A stretch of DNA of 60,235 nt from a bacterium (GCA_021372575.1 JAJFUE010000025.1:1-60235), one strand, 5' to 3'; shown: positions 15,476 to 24,852, counted from the stretch's first letter. Notes: generated by a model not told the origin, from the letters alone. Numbers and translations are program-made.

Positions 15476-16201
15476 TCAGATTTTCTTGTCGATCCTGTCA
15501 ATCTGCGGTTCGTATTCGGCGGGCATTTGAATCGGGAACCGCCGCCAGATCGAATCCATGTCCCGGCCGCCGGCGGCGGCGCGACGGGCCTCGACGACCG
15601 CCGCCGCCTGGCATTCGAGCATGATCTCGCGCATCGGGTGATCGGGGCTGTCGAGCTCCATGTTGGCGATTCCGCGCCGGAGCGCGAGGGCGTTAAGCAA
15701 TTCGCCGGATTCGGTCGGGGCCGCCGGGTTGTCGAGTTTGCTGTCGGTGAGGAACGCGTAGCACGGCGGCGGCGTGCGTGCGTCGCCGGGCCCCATGCGG
15801 ATCACGTAGATCGGCCGCATGCCGATCAGCTTGCCCATTTCGTCCATCTTGAATTTGTGGAATTGCTGGGCCTCGGCCTTTTTCTCCTGCGGGGTTCGCT
15901 TGTCTTTCGGGTCGGGCGGGCGCGGGTAGCTTCCCTCGCGCAGGCCAAGCAGTGTCAGCTTGATCGTTTCGCCGCCCATGTTGTGCGCCTGAACGACGCA
16001 TGGCGTCAGCATCTTCTCAAACGTCAGGGGGCCTTCGAGCTTCCCGGTCAGCTGGACCAGGTTGCTGCCGAGGGGGATCGTCGCCGAGGCGACCCGGCCG
16101 TCGGCCGTCACTCCGGTACCGGAAGATTTGCCTTTTCCGCAGCCGCAGAGCGTCAGGACGAACAATAACGACAGAACAAGAATGGGGCGGTATTGCCGCA
16201 T
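15476..16201 (-). CDS. Lipoprotein of unknown function
   Basis: 241 aa. MRQYRPILVLSLLFVLTLCGC is a signal peptide with a lipobox-like LCGC. The mature protein is soluble, has no domain I recognise and contains a Lys/Glu-rich helix around KKAEAQQFHKFKMDEMGK. It lies 62 bp downstream of the histidine kinase in the T2SS unit, so a role in secretion-apparatus assembly, for example as a pilotin for the secretin, is possible but unproven; it is larger than known pilotins. Confidence 0.55.
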   Translation of the reverse strand: MRQYRPILVLSLLFVLTLCGCGKGKSSGTGVTADGRVASATIPLGSNLVQLTGKLEGPLTFEKMLTPCVVQAHNMGGETIKLTLLGLREGSYPRPPDPKDKRTPQEKKAEAQQFHKFKMDEMGKLIGMRPIYVIRMGPGDARTPPPCYAFLTDSKLDNPAAPTESGELLNALALRRGIANMELDSPDHPMREIMLECQAAAVVEARRAAAGGRDMDSIWRRFPIQMPAEYEPQIDRIDKKI

Positions 16202-16263
16202 GCGTCACCTCACCGGTTTGTCATGGGACCGAATGTAACGTCCCGGGCGAAAATGTCCAGCGC

Positions 16264-17814
16264 TTATGAATGCCGCAGCACGGCCGCCGGCGAATCGGGG
16301 TGGGCGGCCGAACGCGGCACGAGCTTGATGCCGCGGACGCGGAAGCGCGCGCCGGGGCGGTTGTCGAGGCATTCGATCTCCCACTGGTGGGCCAGGGCGA
16401 TCTGGCGCACGATCGCCAAGCCAAGGCCGGTGCCGTTTTCGCGCGTCGTGAAATACGGCCGGAACACCTGCTCGCGCTGATCGGGCGGGACGCCGGGGCC
16501 GTTGTCGCAGACCTCGAAGGCGGCTTCGCCCAAGCCGGTGGCGCGCAGGCCGACCTGGATCAGGCCGCCGCGGCCGACCGCCTGGACCGCGTTGAGCAGC
16601 AGGTTGAACAGCATCTGCCGCAGGAGCGCCTGATCGGCCTCGATCGAGCCGTCGATTCCGTCGGGCTCGAAGCGGATTTCCTTGTCGGTCATGTCGGTTT
16701 CGAGCGCGCGCACGACGTCCATCACGACCGAGCGGAAATTGAGCGGGGCGGGGCGCGGCTCGGGCGGGCGCGAGTAATTGATGAACTCGTTCAGGCGGCT
16801 CGTCACGCGATCGACTTCCTGGGCGATGTCCTGCGCGCGCGAGTGGATCTCGGCCGATGAGGGGCGTTGCGTGATGAGCTGCGCGAGGCCGCGGATGATG
16901 TTGAGCGGGTTGCGCGTTTCGTGCGCCAGGCCCGCTGCGGCCAGATTGAGTTCCTGCAGGTGCATGTTCATCTGGCTGGCGCGCTGAAGGCGCAGTTGCA
17001 GCCGGGCCGACTTCTGGGCCTGATGCCATGCGATTCCAAGGCCGCCGCCGGCGAGCGCCGCAATGAACGCGGCGATCACGCGCTGCCAGAAATCGGCGTT
17101 GACCGCGCGGTCGTAATCGGCGCGCGAGAGCGTGATGACAAACCCGTGCAGCCCGCGGCTGCGGCTGAGTTCCTCGAACTGCGCGTCGGTCATGCCGGGC
17201 GGGCGGCGGAAGGGATTTGGACCGCGGCGACCGCGGCGGGCGGCTTGGGACGCAGTCGTGCGCTCATCCGCCGGGCGTGCCACGCTTTCAGAGCGGTTCC
17301 GGGTTTCAGACGTGGGTGCGTCGCGGGGGGCGAACTCCGGGCGGCGCTCGCCTTGCGGCGGAGGAAACCGGCGTTGTTGCAGCGTGCCGGACGTCTGGCC
17401 GGGCCTGAACGACGGCATCACAATGGTGGTGGATGTGAACTGGTCGCCGAAATCGACCGGCGTGATGAACGTCACTCCGTCCTGCGCCCACGTCTCGTCG
17501 GCCGGGGGCGTCGCCATGGAAACGCTGCCGGCGCTGGCGACGACTTCGTGGTTGGCGTTGAGCAGCGCCATGGACTCGATGCCGGAGGCCTTCGAAAGCT
17601 CACGCAGGATGATCTCAAGGCGTTCCTGCGGGATGAATGGCCTGCGGCCGCTGCGGACGGCGGCGCCGATGGCGATCGACGTGGCGCTCGCCTGGGTCCT
17701 CAGGCTGCTTTTCTCGGCCGCGATGACGCGCTGGTGCTCCACGGCCTGCCAGGCGACCAACAGCAGCCAAGCCAACAACAGCATCGCATAGACCGTGGCC
17801 TCATTCCGCCTCAC
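16264..17814 (-). CDS. Membrane sensor histidine kinase, NtrB/PilS-like
   Basis: 516 aa. Helix 1 (residues 9-24), a ~215-residue periplasmic sensor with an Arg/Pro-rich middle, helix 2 (about 245-264), then HisKA with H298 in LAHETRNPL, N-box LLLNAVQA (about 405-412), DNGPG (437-441) and GTGLGLAIV (461-469). The short H-box (HETRNPL) and absence of PAS fit kinases that drive sigma-54 activators (NtrB, PilS, HydH groups). It overlaps the secretin gene by 14 bp, so it is co-expressed with the secretion system. No cognate regulator is adjacent. Since the operon has a sigma-54 promoter, feedback control is a natural hypothesis. Confidence 0.88.
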   Translation of the reverse strand: MRRNEATVYAMLLLAWLLLVAWQAVEHQRVIAAEKSSLRTQASATSIAIGAAVRSGRRPFIPQERLEIILRELSKASGIESMALLNANHEVVASAGSVSMATPPADETWAQDGVTFITPVDFGDQFTSTTIVMPSFRPGQTSGTLQQRRFPPPQGERRPEFAPRDAPTSETRNRSESVARPADERTTASQAARRGRRGPNPFRRPPGMTDAQFEELSRSRGLHGFVITLSRADYDRAVNADFWQRVIAAFIAALAGGGLGIAWHQAQKSARLQLRLQRASQMNMHLQELNLAAAGLAHETRNPLNIIRGLAQLITQRPSSAEIHSRAQDIAQEVDRVTSRLNEFINYSRPPEPRPAPLNFRSVVMDVVRALETDMTDKEIRFEPDGIDGSIEADQALLRQMLFNLLLNAVQAVGRGGLIQVGLRATGLGEAAFEVCDNGPGVPPDQREQVFRPYFTTRENGTGLGLAIVRQIALAHQWEIECLDNRPGARFRVRGIKLVPRSAAHPDSPAAVLRHS

Positions 17815-18964
17815 TCTTGGCCTTCTTCCGGGCCGGCATCTTGATGCTGAACGGCGCCGGCTTGACCTCCACCCCTCTCGTTCTATCTTCCTTGGTGTCG
17901 AGGAACTTGTTCAACTGGTTTTTATCGATGACCTTGGTCATGAAAGTCGAACGGTTCTTCTCGTCCTCCGACATCTCCGCGACATCGCTCGTGCGCTCGA
18001 CGACGTATGGGGTGAGGAAAATCAGAAGCTCGGTCTTGACGTTGTTCGTAACCGTGCGCCGGAAAAGCGCTCCGAGCGCCGGGATGTCGCCAAGGAGCGG
18101 GATCTTCTTGACGTTCTCGATCTTGGAGTCCTCCATCATCCCGCCGATGACCGCCGTGTGACCGTCCATGACGACGACGCGCGTATCGGCCGAGCGGGTG
18201 TCGATCACGTAGGCCGCCGCCGTGTCGCTGATCGGAACGGTCTGCGAGGTGAGCTTCGAGATTTCCGGGCTGACGTCCATCTCGACGAGACGGTCGGGGC
18301 TGATGTGCGGCGTGACGCGCAGGATGATGCCGACGTCGCGGTAGGAAATGGTGTTAATCGTCTGGCCGGCGTCGGTGACGCGGCTGCTGTCGATGATCGG
18401 GATCGTCTGGCCGACGGTGATCGACGCCTGCGGGTTGTTGCGGGCCATGATCGACGGGCGCGACAGGACCTCGAGCTTGTTGTTCACGGCCATGGCGCGC
18501 ACGAGCAAGTTGACATCGGTGTCGGTGAGCTGGTAGATGCCGCCGCGCGTTTCGCTGGCCAGGCCGAAGGCGCTCAGGACGCTCTGGGTGCGGTTGCCGT
18601 CGATGTCCTTGAAGCTTGCCTCGACACCCAAATCCAGATCCTTGGTATGGGTGACCTCGATGAACAGGACCTTGATCAGCACCTGCGGCACCGGCCGGTC
18701 GAGGTTGTCGATCACCTGCTTGATGTACTGGTTGGTCTCGTCGTCGGCGAGGACGACAATCTGGCCCGACTCGGAGTCGTAGCGGATCGTGGCGTTGCGG
18801 TTCATCCGCGCCGCCTGCGCGGGCTGCTGCTCCTCTTCCTCGGGATTCTCCACGCCCGCGTCCATTCCGCCCGCCGGCGGGAAAGCAACATCCTGGGCTA
18901 CGGAACGGATTGGCGCCGCGAAAGTCAGCGCCAGCATCAGGATCAACACAAAAATAGGTTTCAT
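17801..18964 (-). CDS. gspD: Secretin channel domain protein (split GspD, C-terminal part)
   Basis: 387 aa. Own signal peptide (MKPIFVLILMLALTFAAPI), one N3-like subdomain (ATIRYDSESGQIVVLADDETNQYIKQVI), then the secretin beta-barrel domain: VLIKVLFIEVTHTKDLDLGV, LSRPSIMARNNPQASITVGQ, a VGIILRVTPHI strand and KKIPLLGDIPALGALFR, the hallmark secretin lip motif. It forms the T2SS outer-membrane channel. The usual N0-N1-N2 domains are missing here and sit in the upstream gene 18991-20697. GAGGAAAGG before ATG 18964 supports an independent start; the frame is open to 18994. Confidence 0.88.
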   Translation of the reverse strand: MKPIFVLILMLALTFAAPIRSVAQDVAFPPAGGMDAGVENPEEEEQQPAQAARMNRNATIRYDSESGQIVVLADDETNQYIKQVIDNLDRPVPQVLIKVLFIEVTHTKDLDLGVEASFKDIDGNRTQSVLSAFGLASETRGGIYQLTDTDVNLLVRAMAVNNKLEVLSRPSIMARNNPQASITVGQTIPIIDSSRVTDAGQTINTISYRDVGIILRVTPHISPDRLVEMDVSPEISKLTSQTVPISDTAAAYVIDTRSADTRVVVMDGHTAVIGGMMEDSKIENVKKIPLLGDIPALGALFRRTVTNNVKTELLIFLTPYVVERTSDVAEMSEDEKNRSTFMTKVIDKNQLNKFLDTKEDRTRGVEVKPAPFSIKMPARKKAKSEAE

Positions 18965-18990
18965 GGCCTTTCCTCGACGTGGTTTCAAAT

Positions 18991-20697
18991 TCAATATGAG
19001 CGGCTGCTGCTTGAGCGGCTCGATCCGCCGAAGCTGCTGGAGGAACTGCTGCGGCTGCTTGAACCATAGTTGCTGCTGCTGTTTCGATTGCTCGACGAAC
19101 TATTTCGGTTGGTGCTGCTGCTGTTGTATGACGAGCTGTTGCGGTTGGTCGATGACCGGTAAGTGCTGCTGCTGCCGGTCCCGCTGTTTTCGAACATGTC
19201 CTGAAGCATGAGGGCCGCCTGCTCGGGGTCGATGTTGTGGATCTGATAGACGAACACCTTCTGGTGCCCGGCCGAATCCTGGTCGAGGTTTTCAATGACT
19301 TTCTGAACCTGGTCGAGCACCGATTCGACGGCGATCACGATCACCGAGTTGGTGCGCGTGTCGGCCACGGCCGTGACCGTATGTTCCTGGATCTGGCGGG
19401 CCGATTGGCCATTCGCGCTCGTCGCCGCGGCCATGGCCTGGAATCCGCCGCGGCCGCCGGTCATTGCGCCACGCCCGCCGCGCTGCTGGTTGTTGCGGTT
19501 GTTCATCGTGCTGGCTGCGGTGCTGGAGTCGGTGTACATCTTCGTAATCACGTCGGTCATTTCGGTGGCGTCGGCGTACTGTAGCGGGAACACCCGGATC
19601 TGCGTCTCGAGCTCCTTGGTGTTATCGACCTGCTCGATGATCTTGGCGATGGTCGGGTGCAGTTCGTCGGGCGCGCTCACGACGACGGCGTTGGTGCGGG
19701 TGTCGGCCACGGCCAGGACGCGTGACGCGGCTTGACGGGCCTGGCTGTCCGGCTGCGTGTTGTCCATGCCCATGCCCCCACCCATGCCGCCGGGTCCGCC
19801 GAATTGGCCGCGGCCGCCGCGCATCCGCGCGAAGAACTGGGCCATCTGCGCGCCGCGGTTGTTACGGTTGTTGGCGCCGGTGCCGGATTGCGCGAACAAC
19901 TGGTTGACCATGTCGGTGACCTGCTGCGCGTCGGCATACTGCAGGATATAGACCTCGATCGTGGTGATCTCGGAGATCGACGTGTCGAGGGCCTTGATGA
20001 TCTGGGCGATGCGCTTGATGTTGGAGCGCGTGTCGGTGATCACGATCGAGTTGCTGGCGGTGTTGGCCGTGACGGTGGACCAGCTTGGCAGCAGCGGCTG
20101 GATGTCGTTGAGCATGGCCGTCGCGTCGGCATAGCGGACCGGGATGATCTCATGGACCATTTCGTCGCCCGACGGCATGTCCTTGGGATCGATGTTGTCC
20201 TTCTTGATCACCTCGAGGTCGTAGGTCTTGGCATCCTCGCGCGAGACGATCTTGAGGATGCGGCCGTTGCGGACGGCCGCGTAGCCGTTTTCGTTGAGCA
20301 CGGTGTTGAGCAGATCGACCGCCTCGGAGCGGTTGAGCGGCTGGTGGCTCGTGACGTTCACCTTGCCTTCAGTGTTGACCATCTTGACGATGACGAACCC
20401 ACCGGCCCTGCTCATGTAGTCGAGGACGGTGTCGAGCGGGGCGTTGTGGAAATTGAACGTGAGGCCCTGTTCGCCGTCCGCCTCGGCCTTCGGTTTGACG
20501 GCCTTTGCGGCCGTCGTCGCGGTCGTCGGTTTCTCGGAAGCCGTGAGGATGGCCTGTTTCGGGGTCTGCTCGCCGGCGCCTTCATTGGGGATTGCGGCGA
20601 TTTCGATGTCGCCGGGCTGCCTCGCCGTGATCGTGGCCGCCGGGGCCAGGCTCGTCGTCAGGACGACCGCCGCGATGAGTAGTAACTGCTTTTTCAT
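18991..20697 (-). CDS. Secretin periplasmic-domain protein (split GspD, N-terminal part)
   Basis: 568 aa. Signal peptide (MKKQLLLIAAVVLTTSLAPA), an N0/STN-like domain (LTFNFHNAPLDTVLDYMSRAGGF with VNVTSHQPLNRSEAVDLLNTVL) and three N1-type KH domains, each with ALL/IIPVRYADATAMLNDIQPLL-like and VVVSAPDELHPTIAKIIEQ-like halves. Between them lie Gly/Asn/Arg-rich linkers (GRGQFGGPGGMGGGMGMD). It ends in a ~60-residue Ser/Asn/Arg-only tail, with no barrel domain. So the periplasmic vestibule of the secretin is made as a separate secreted protein. The gap to the barrel gene is 26 bp. Confidence 0.85.
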   Translation of the reverse strand: MKKQLLLIAAVVLTTSLAPAATITARQPGDIEIAAIPNEGAGEQTPKQAILTASEKPTTATTAAKAVKPKAEADGEQGLTFNFHNAPLDTVLDYMSRAGGFVIVKMVNTEGKVNVTSHQPLNRSEAVDLLNTVLNENGYAAVRNGRILKIVSREDAKTYDLEVIKKDNIDPKDMPSGDEMVHEIIPVRYADATAMLNDIQPLLPSWSTVTANTASNSIVITDTRSNIKRIAQIIKALDTSISEITTIEVYILQYADAQQVTDMVNQLFAQSGTGANNRNNRGAQMAQFFARMRGGRGQFGGPGGMGGGMGMDNTQPDSQARQAASRVLAVADTRTNAVVVSAPDELHPTIAKIIEQVDNTKELETQIRVFPLQYADATEMTDVITKMYTDSSTAASTMNNRNNQQRGGRGAMTGGRGGFQAMAAATSANGQSARQIQEHTVTAVADTRTNSVIVIAVESVLDQVQKVIENLDQDSAGHQKVFVYQIHNIDPEQAALMLQDMFENSGTGSSSTYRSSTNRNSSSYNSSSTNRNSSSSNRNSSSNYGSSSRSSSSSSFGGSSRSSSSRSY

Positions 20698-21482
20698 TGT
20701 CCCATCTCCCTTAAACGACGTTCGCGCAATCTCGCCATGATATCCTGGGTTGAGGCGCCCGAACTCTGGCCAGTCGAAGCCTGGGTCGGGCGTTGCTGAT
20801 TGGATGAGGACTGGCCGGAATAACCGCGGTCGCGCCGGCTGCCGCCACTGTCATAGCCGCTGTTGCCGCCGGAATAACCGCCGCGACTACCGCCGAAAGA
20901 ACCGTCGCCGCGATTGCCCTGGGGCCGGCTCTGGGCCAGGGTCTGCCGTGGCGTCGAAGAAACCGAGAACCGCGGGCTGTCCACAAGTTCCCAGCCCTTG
21001 CCTTCGCGCCGCTCGATGCGCTTGCCGACGGGCCAGTCGATCGTTTGCGAACCGGATTCCATTTTCAGCCCGTCGGTCGAGATCGCGGCGACCTTCATGC
21101 CCGCGATCGTCATGCCGGGCTCGAGCGTCCGTTTGTAATCAGAACTCGACCCCTCGGTAAACGCAACCGATTTGCCCGAGTCGATCAGCACGCCGAGCAG
21201 GTCGATCGTGTCGGCCACCGGCGTCGCCACGTTCGTTGCGGCCGAAGCGCTCGAGGACCGGTACGGCGTGCGTGTCGGGTCGAAGATGTTGCGTTGCGTA
21301 ATGAGCGCGAAGCTCTCGAACGAATTGGCGTCGGGTTCCCGCTGAGCCGTTTCCGCCGCCGGTTTCTCGGTTGTTTGCTGCCGGGAGGATCTCGTCCGCT
21401 GCGCGCGGCGCACGGACGCCGACCATGCGGGCAGGGCCAGCACGAATGCGAGAAGGATGATCAGGGCGCGTTTAGCTGGCAT
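20694..21482 (-). CDS. GspC/PilP-like inner-membrane linker protein
   Basis: 262 aa. N-terminal signal anchor (MPAKRALIILLAFVLALPAW), then LITQRNIFDPTRTPY, the conserved N-(I/L)-F-(D/R)-P motif at the start of GspC/PilP homology regions, and a beta-domain (TIDLLGVLIDSGKSVAF, LEPGMTIAGMKVAAISTDGL) of HR type. The C-terminal third is Gly/Ser/Arg/Gln-rich without an PDZ domain, which is nearer PilP than classical GspC. It would link inner-membrane assembly platform to the secretin N0 domain. It overlaps both neighbours (4 and 11 bp). Confidence 0.7.
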   Translation of the reverse strand: MPAKRALIILLAFVLALPAWSASVRRAQRTRSSRQQTTEKPAAETAQREPDANSFESFALITQRNIFDPTRTPYRSSSASAATNVATPVADTIDLLGVLIDSGKSVAFTEGSSSDYKRTLEPGMTIAGMKVAAISTDGLKMESGSQTIDWPVGKRIERREGKGWELVDSPRFSVSSTPRQTLAQSRPQGNRGDGSFGGSRGGYSGGNSGYDSGGSRRDRGYSGQSSSNQQRPTQASTGQSSGASTQDIMARLRERRLREMGQ

Positions 21483-22008
21483 TTTTGGCTCCTCGCAGGA
21501 CCACGCCGCTCAGCAGCAATTCCAGCGTGAGGTTGCGGCCGGCCTCGTCGCGCGCGGTGATCGTGACGTCCTGGACGCGCAGGCCGCGCGGATCGCGCTC
21601 GACGTTGTAGAGGAAGCGCGCGATCGAGGCGATCGACCCCTGCCCGACCAGGCGGAATTCGATATAATTGCTGCCGTCCTTTTCGGACTTCGGCGTGGGG
21701 CTCTGCCGGGTGATCGAGATGCCCGTGCGAGACCACTCGCTCAGGCCGTTGTAAATCAGTTGCTCGGCGGCGGATTGCTCGGGTGGCAGGCTGTTCCTGA
21801 CCATCGCGTTCCACTGGTCGTCATACGATTTCTGGTATTTGAGCAGCCGCTCGCCGCCCGCGATGTCCTTTTCGAGCTGCGCGATCCGCTGGTTGCGTTT
21901 CTTCCACAGGTCCGTCGCCGGGCCCAGCACGACCTTGTCCATGATCAGCAGGCCCAGGCAGACCGCCACGCCGACAAGCAACAGCCATTTTCTGCGGTCA
22001 TTCTGCAT
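21472..22008 (-). CDS. gspM: PilO/GspM-like assembly platform protein
   Basis: 178 aa. Short cytosolic start, one membrane helix (WLLLVGVAVCLGLLIMDKVVL), a coiled coil (LWKKRNQRIAQLEKDIAGGERLLKYQ) and a ferredoxin-like fold (YIEFRLVGQGSIASIARFLYNVERD... LRVQDVTITARDEAG...LTLELLLSG). That architecture is PilO/GspM, which dimerises with PilN/GspL in the inner-membrane platform. It overlaps the upstream PilM/N-type gene by 11 bp. Assignment to GspM over PilO is by operon context. Confidence 0.75.
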   Translation of the reverse strand: MQNDRRKWLLLVGVAVCLGLLIMDKVVLGPATDLWKKRNQRIAQLEKDIAGGERLLKYQKSYDDQWNAMVRNSLPPEQSAAEQLIYNGLSEWSRTGISITRQSPTPKSEKDGSNYIEFRLVGQGSIASIARFLYNVERDPRGLRVQDVTITARDEAGRNLTLELLLSGVVLRGAKNAS

Positions 22009-23413
22009 GGGGTATTCCCCCTTTCCACTGGTATGTCAGCGTGAACTGCTGGGGCGAGGGCACATCGACGTGGAGCGAATCGACGCCGGCGGCATTCTGT
22101 AGCTTGGTGGCCATCTCCTGCATGGCGCGGTCGGTTTTCGCCGTTCCGGTGCATGTGATCTTTTCCTGGTTGGATATCTTGACCATGCGGGCATACACCG
22201 AACCGTCGGGGGGGAACGCGCCCGTGAGCGTGTTGATAATCCTGAGGCTCGGCGCCGTGTCGTCGAACCACGGCCGATACTTGCGAATGTTGTCCTGCTG
22301 TTCCTTGACGCGCTTGACGGTCTCTTCCATCGACGTCCACTGGCTCTCGAGCCTGCCAAGCCGGTAGCTCTGGTATCCGAACGTCGCGCCGGCGGCAAGG
22401 ATCGCGACCACGGCCGCGCCGATGCCCCACATCGTCCCGCGCGCCGAGAACCGGTGCGCGAACACCTTCCATTTTGTTTCGTGTGGCGGCAGGAACTCGA
22501 ACGCGGGCTTCTGGCCGGCGACGATGCACGCGGCGGCTGCGGCCGCGGCCGCCATTCCGGAAGATGCGCGCTCCTTGAATGCGACCGGCCCGACCGAGGC
22601 CGGTTCGGCGCTGTGCAGTGCAAGGCCGAGCCGCCCGACCGGATCCTTGAGATCCTCGACCAGCTCGGCCGCGGCCTGCGCTTCGCCGATAATCGTCACT
22701 GACTTGATCGCCGTGCGCGCGTCGGGCGGCAACTGCCCGAGCGTGATCCGGATCTGGCGCGCGATGGCCTCGGCGTCGAATCCCTGTTCGTGATCCTCGG
22801 CGTTCGATTCCTCGACCGTGCGCAAGGCGGCCACGCCATCGACCAAGGCCAGCAGTTCGGCGCCGCGCTCGCGCAACAAAAGGCTGAGGCTCACATCCGA
22901 TTCGCGCGGTGTGATCAACGCCGTGAGGCCGGTCGTGATGCCGAGCGGCCGCAGCTTGGCCGCGCGCACGACGCGCTCCAGCGCATCGACGCGGACGCGC
23001 GGAATCGCCAGCACCGTCGCGCGGCGCGCGGAGGGCTCACCCCAGCGCGAGACGCTCAGGATCATATCGTCGGCCGAGAACGGCAACTCGCGCTCGGCCT
23101 GGAGCTCAATGAAGCTGCGCAGGTCTTCGGCGCCGACGTCCGGCAGCGCAAGCTGCAGTGAGAACGTCCACGACGCCGGCACGGCAATCACGCACGCGCG
23201 CCCCTGCAGGCCCGCCTCGTCGAGCCGGTTGCGGATCTCCTGGCCGGCCAGCTCGGGGCTGGCGGTCAAGGGGTCGAGCGTGAGTTCGGTCCGGAACAGT
23301 TTGCCCGTCTCGAACCGGCGACCGCGCCCGCGCACGACGCATGCGCTCAGCAGCCGGCCCTCGAGCGACAGGCCGATCATGGATCCTGGAGTGGATCGCA
23401 ATGAGAACATCAT
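21998..23413 (-). CDS. gspL: PilM-PilN fusion (GspL-like) platform protein
   Basis: 471 aa. The N-terminal ~290 residues are actin-fold PilM/GspL-cyto: MIGLSLEGRLLSACVV, IAVPASWTFSLQLALPDV, ELQAERELPFSADDM, and TGLTALI. A membrane helix near residue 330 (GIGAAVVAILAAGATFGYQ) leads into a PilN-like periplasmic part with coil (LESQWTSMEETVKRVKEQQDN) and a ferredoxin-like end. This is the domain order of GspL, recruiting the GspE ATPase. ATG 23413 follows a GGG-rich site and overlaps gspK by 4 bp; the frame opens as far as 23500. Confidence 0.8.
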   Translation of the reverse strand: MMFSLRSTPGSMIGLSLEGRLLSACVVRGRGRRFETGKLFRTELTLDPLTASPELAGQEIRNRLDEAGLQGRACVIAVPASWTFSLQLALPDVGAEDLRSFIELQAERELPFSADDMILSVSRWGEPSARRATVLAIPRVRVDALERVVRAAKLRPLGITTGLTALITPRESDVSLSLLLRERGAELLALVDGVAALRTVEESNAEDHEQGFDAEAIARQIRITLGQLPPDARTAIKSVTIIGEAQAAAELVEDLKDPVGRLGLALHSAEPASVGPVAFKERASSGMAAAAAAAACIVAGQKPAFEFLPPHETKWKVFAHRFSARGTMWGIGAAVVAILAAGATFGYQSYRLGRLESQWTSMEETVKRVKEQQDNIRKYRPWFDDTAPSLRIINTLTGAFPPDGSVYARMVKISNQEKITCTGTAKTDRAMQEMATKLQNAAGVDSLHVDVPSPQQFTLTYQWKGGIPHAE

Positions 23414-24852
23414 GACCCGGTCTGACCCCTTCCGGCGGTGGTGAAACCGCCCGTGTTCGTTGAAGAATTTGCGAGCTGGACCGCGCTGCCGAGCGGCCAC
23501 CCGAAGCGGGTAAGGTCGCGCCGGTAGCGGATGCGCGGCTGCGTCGCGTCGCTCGCGTCGATGATGAACTGGTCACGCCGGTAGCCCTGGCCGTTGTGGC
23601 CGACGGCGGCGATATCGACCGAGAACTGGTTGGTCTTGGCGGTGAACGCCGCGCCGTACTGGGCGATCACTTCCGCGCCGCAGCAGTCCAGCACCCAGCC
23701 CAGCTTGGCCTGGTCGGCGACGGCGCGCGACTGGCGCGCCGCGACGATCTTGTCGGCCGACGCCGTGTCACCGCCCATCACCGCCTGCAGCACCGCGGCC
23801 GGCGCCGTGTTGACGTTGATCGGGCCGCCCGAATCCCGCGCGGCGCTGAAACGGATGTTCGCGCCGGCCTCGGTGACTTGGTCGAGTTCGTCGGCCGTCA
23901 TGCCACCGATCGCGGCGAGCTGAAGCATGCTGTGGATTTCGGAGAGGCGCGAGGATGCGGCCGACGCGATCGCCGAGGCGCGCTCCTGGCTGAGCGTGGC
24001 GCCGAGCGCCTGCTGGATCGACTGCCGTGTGACCGTCGAACTGCCTCCGCCCGACGAGTCCTTGCTCCAGACCGTCAGGTAATCGAGCAGGCCCGGGTCG
24101 AGCTTGCCGTCGGCGTTGTCGGGCGGATAGCTCGCGTCGCCGTCGTTTTCGTTCTCGTCGAGCACGCCGTTGAAGTTGGCGTCCTCGCCGCGCAGGATGT
24201 CCCATGTCGCACCGTTGAGCAACCTGATCTCATCGACCGTCTCGAACCTGGCGTTCTTGCACATGTACGGCGTCTGAAGAAGGGCATAGACCTCGTCCTC
24301 GGCGCCGTATTCGCCGGCCTCCATGTCGGAGTCGCGCCAGTCGATGATCGCGCCGGCCAGTTCGGGGGTCATGCCCGGCAGCAGCTCGAGCTGCTCCAGC
24401 GTCGCGCCGTTGAGGTTGAGCTTCGACGACTCATCAACGATGTTGAACGTCGGGACCGTGCCGGCCGCAGCAAGCCGGGCGCCCTGGGTCGAGACGGTGA
24501 ACTTTGTGCTCGGCAGCGACGAGGCCACCGAGTTGGGTCTGCCGATCACCCAATATCTGGCATCGCCGACCTGCCCGCCGTCGAACTTGCATAGCGACGT
24601 GTCGAGCATGAGTCCGGGGTTTTCGTTGTTGGTGATCGCATACTGGACGTAGCGGATCGCGCCTTCGACGGCTTCGGCGGCCTCGCGCTCGGCGACGGCG
24701 TTGTCGGCGGCGCGGTATTCGAGGCGCATCGAGTCGCCGAAGAAAATCACCAGCGACACGAGGCCGAAGCAGACCCACAGCACGATGATCAGCAGCAGGC
24801 CACGGCGGCGCGAGGCCGGTGAAAACAGGGAGTGGCGCGCACGCCGCGTCAT
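23410..24852 (-). CDS. gspK: GspK minor pseudopilin
   Basis: 480 aa, large as GspK should be. A basic N-terminus and hydrophobic helix (SRRRGLLLIIVLWVCFGLVSLVIFF) lacking Glu5 are followed by a helix-hairpin-helix region. LNLNGATLEQLELLPGMTPELAGAIIDWRD and GPINVNTAPAAVLQAV are the characteristic NxNTA motifs. Between them DANFNGVLDENENDGD resembles a calcium loop. GspK caps the pseudopilus tip with GspI and GspJ. ATG 24852 overlaps gspJ by 4 bp; a longer upstream frame (to 25218) is a shadow inside gspJ. Confidence 0.88.
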   Translation of the reverse strand: MTRRARHSLFSPASRRRGLLLIIVLWVCFGLVSLVIFFGDSMRLEYRAADNAVAEREAAEAVEGAIRYVQYAITNNENPGLMLDTSLCKFDGGQVGDARYWVIGRPNSVASSLPSTKFTVSTQGARLAAAGTVPTFNIVDESSKLNLNGATLEQLELLPGMTPELAGAIIDWRDSDMEAGEYGAEDEVYALLQTPYMCKNARFETVDEIRLLNGATWDILRGEDANFNGVLDENENDGDASYPPDNADGKLDPGLLDYLTVWSKDSSGGGSSTVTRQSIQQALGATLSQERASAIASAASSRLSEIHSMLQLAAIGGMTADELDQVTEAGANIRFSAARDSGGPINVNTAPAAVLQAVMGGDTASADKIVAARQSRAVADQAKLGWVLDCCGAEVIAQYGAAFTAKTNQFSVDIAAVGHNGQGYRRDQFIIDASDATQPRIRYRRDLTRFGWPLGSAVQLANSSTNTGGFTTAGRGQTGS

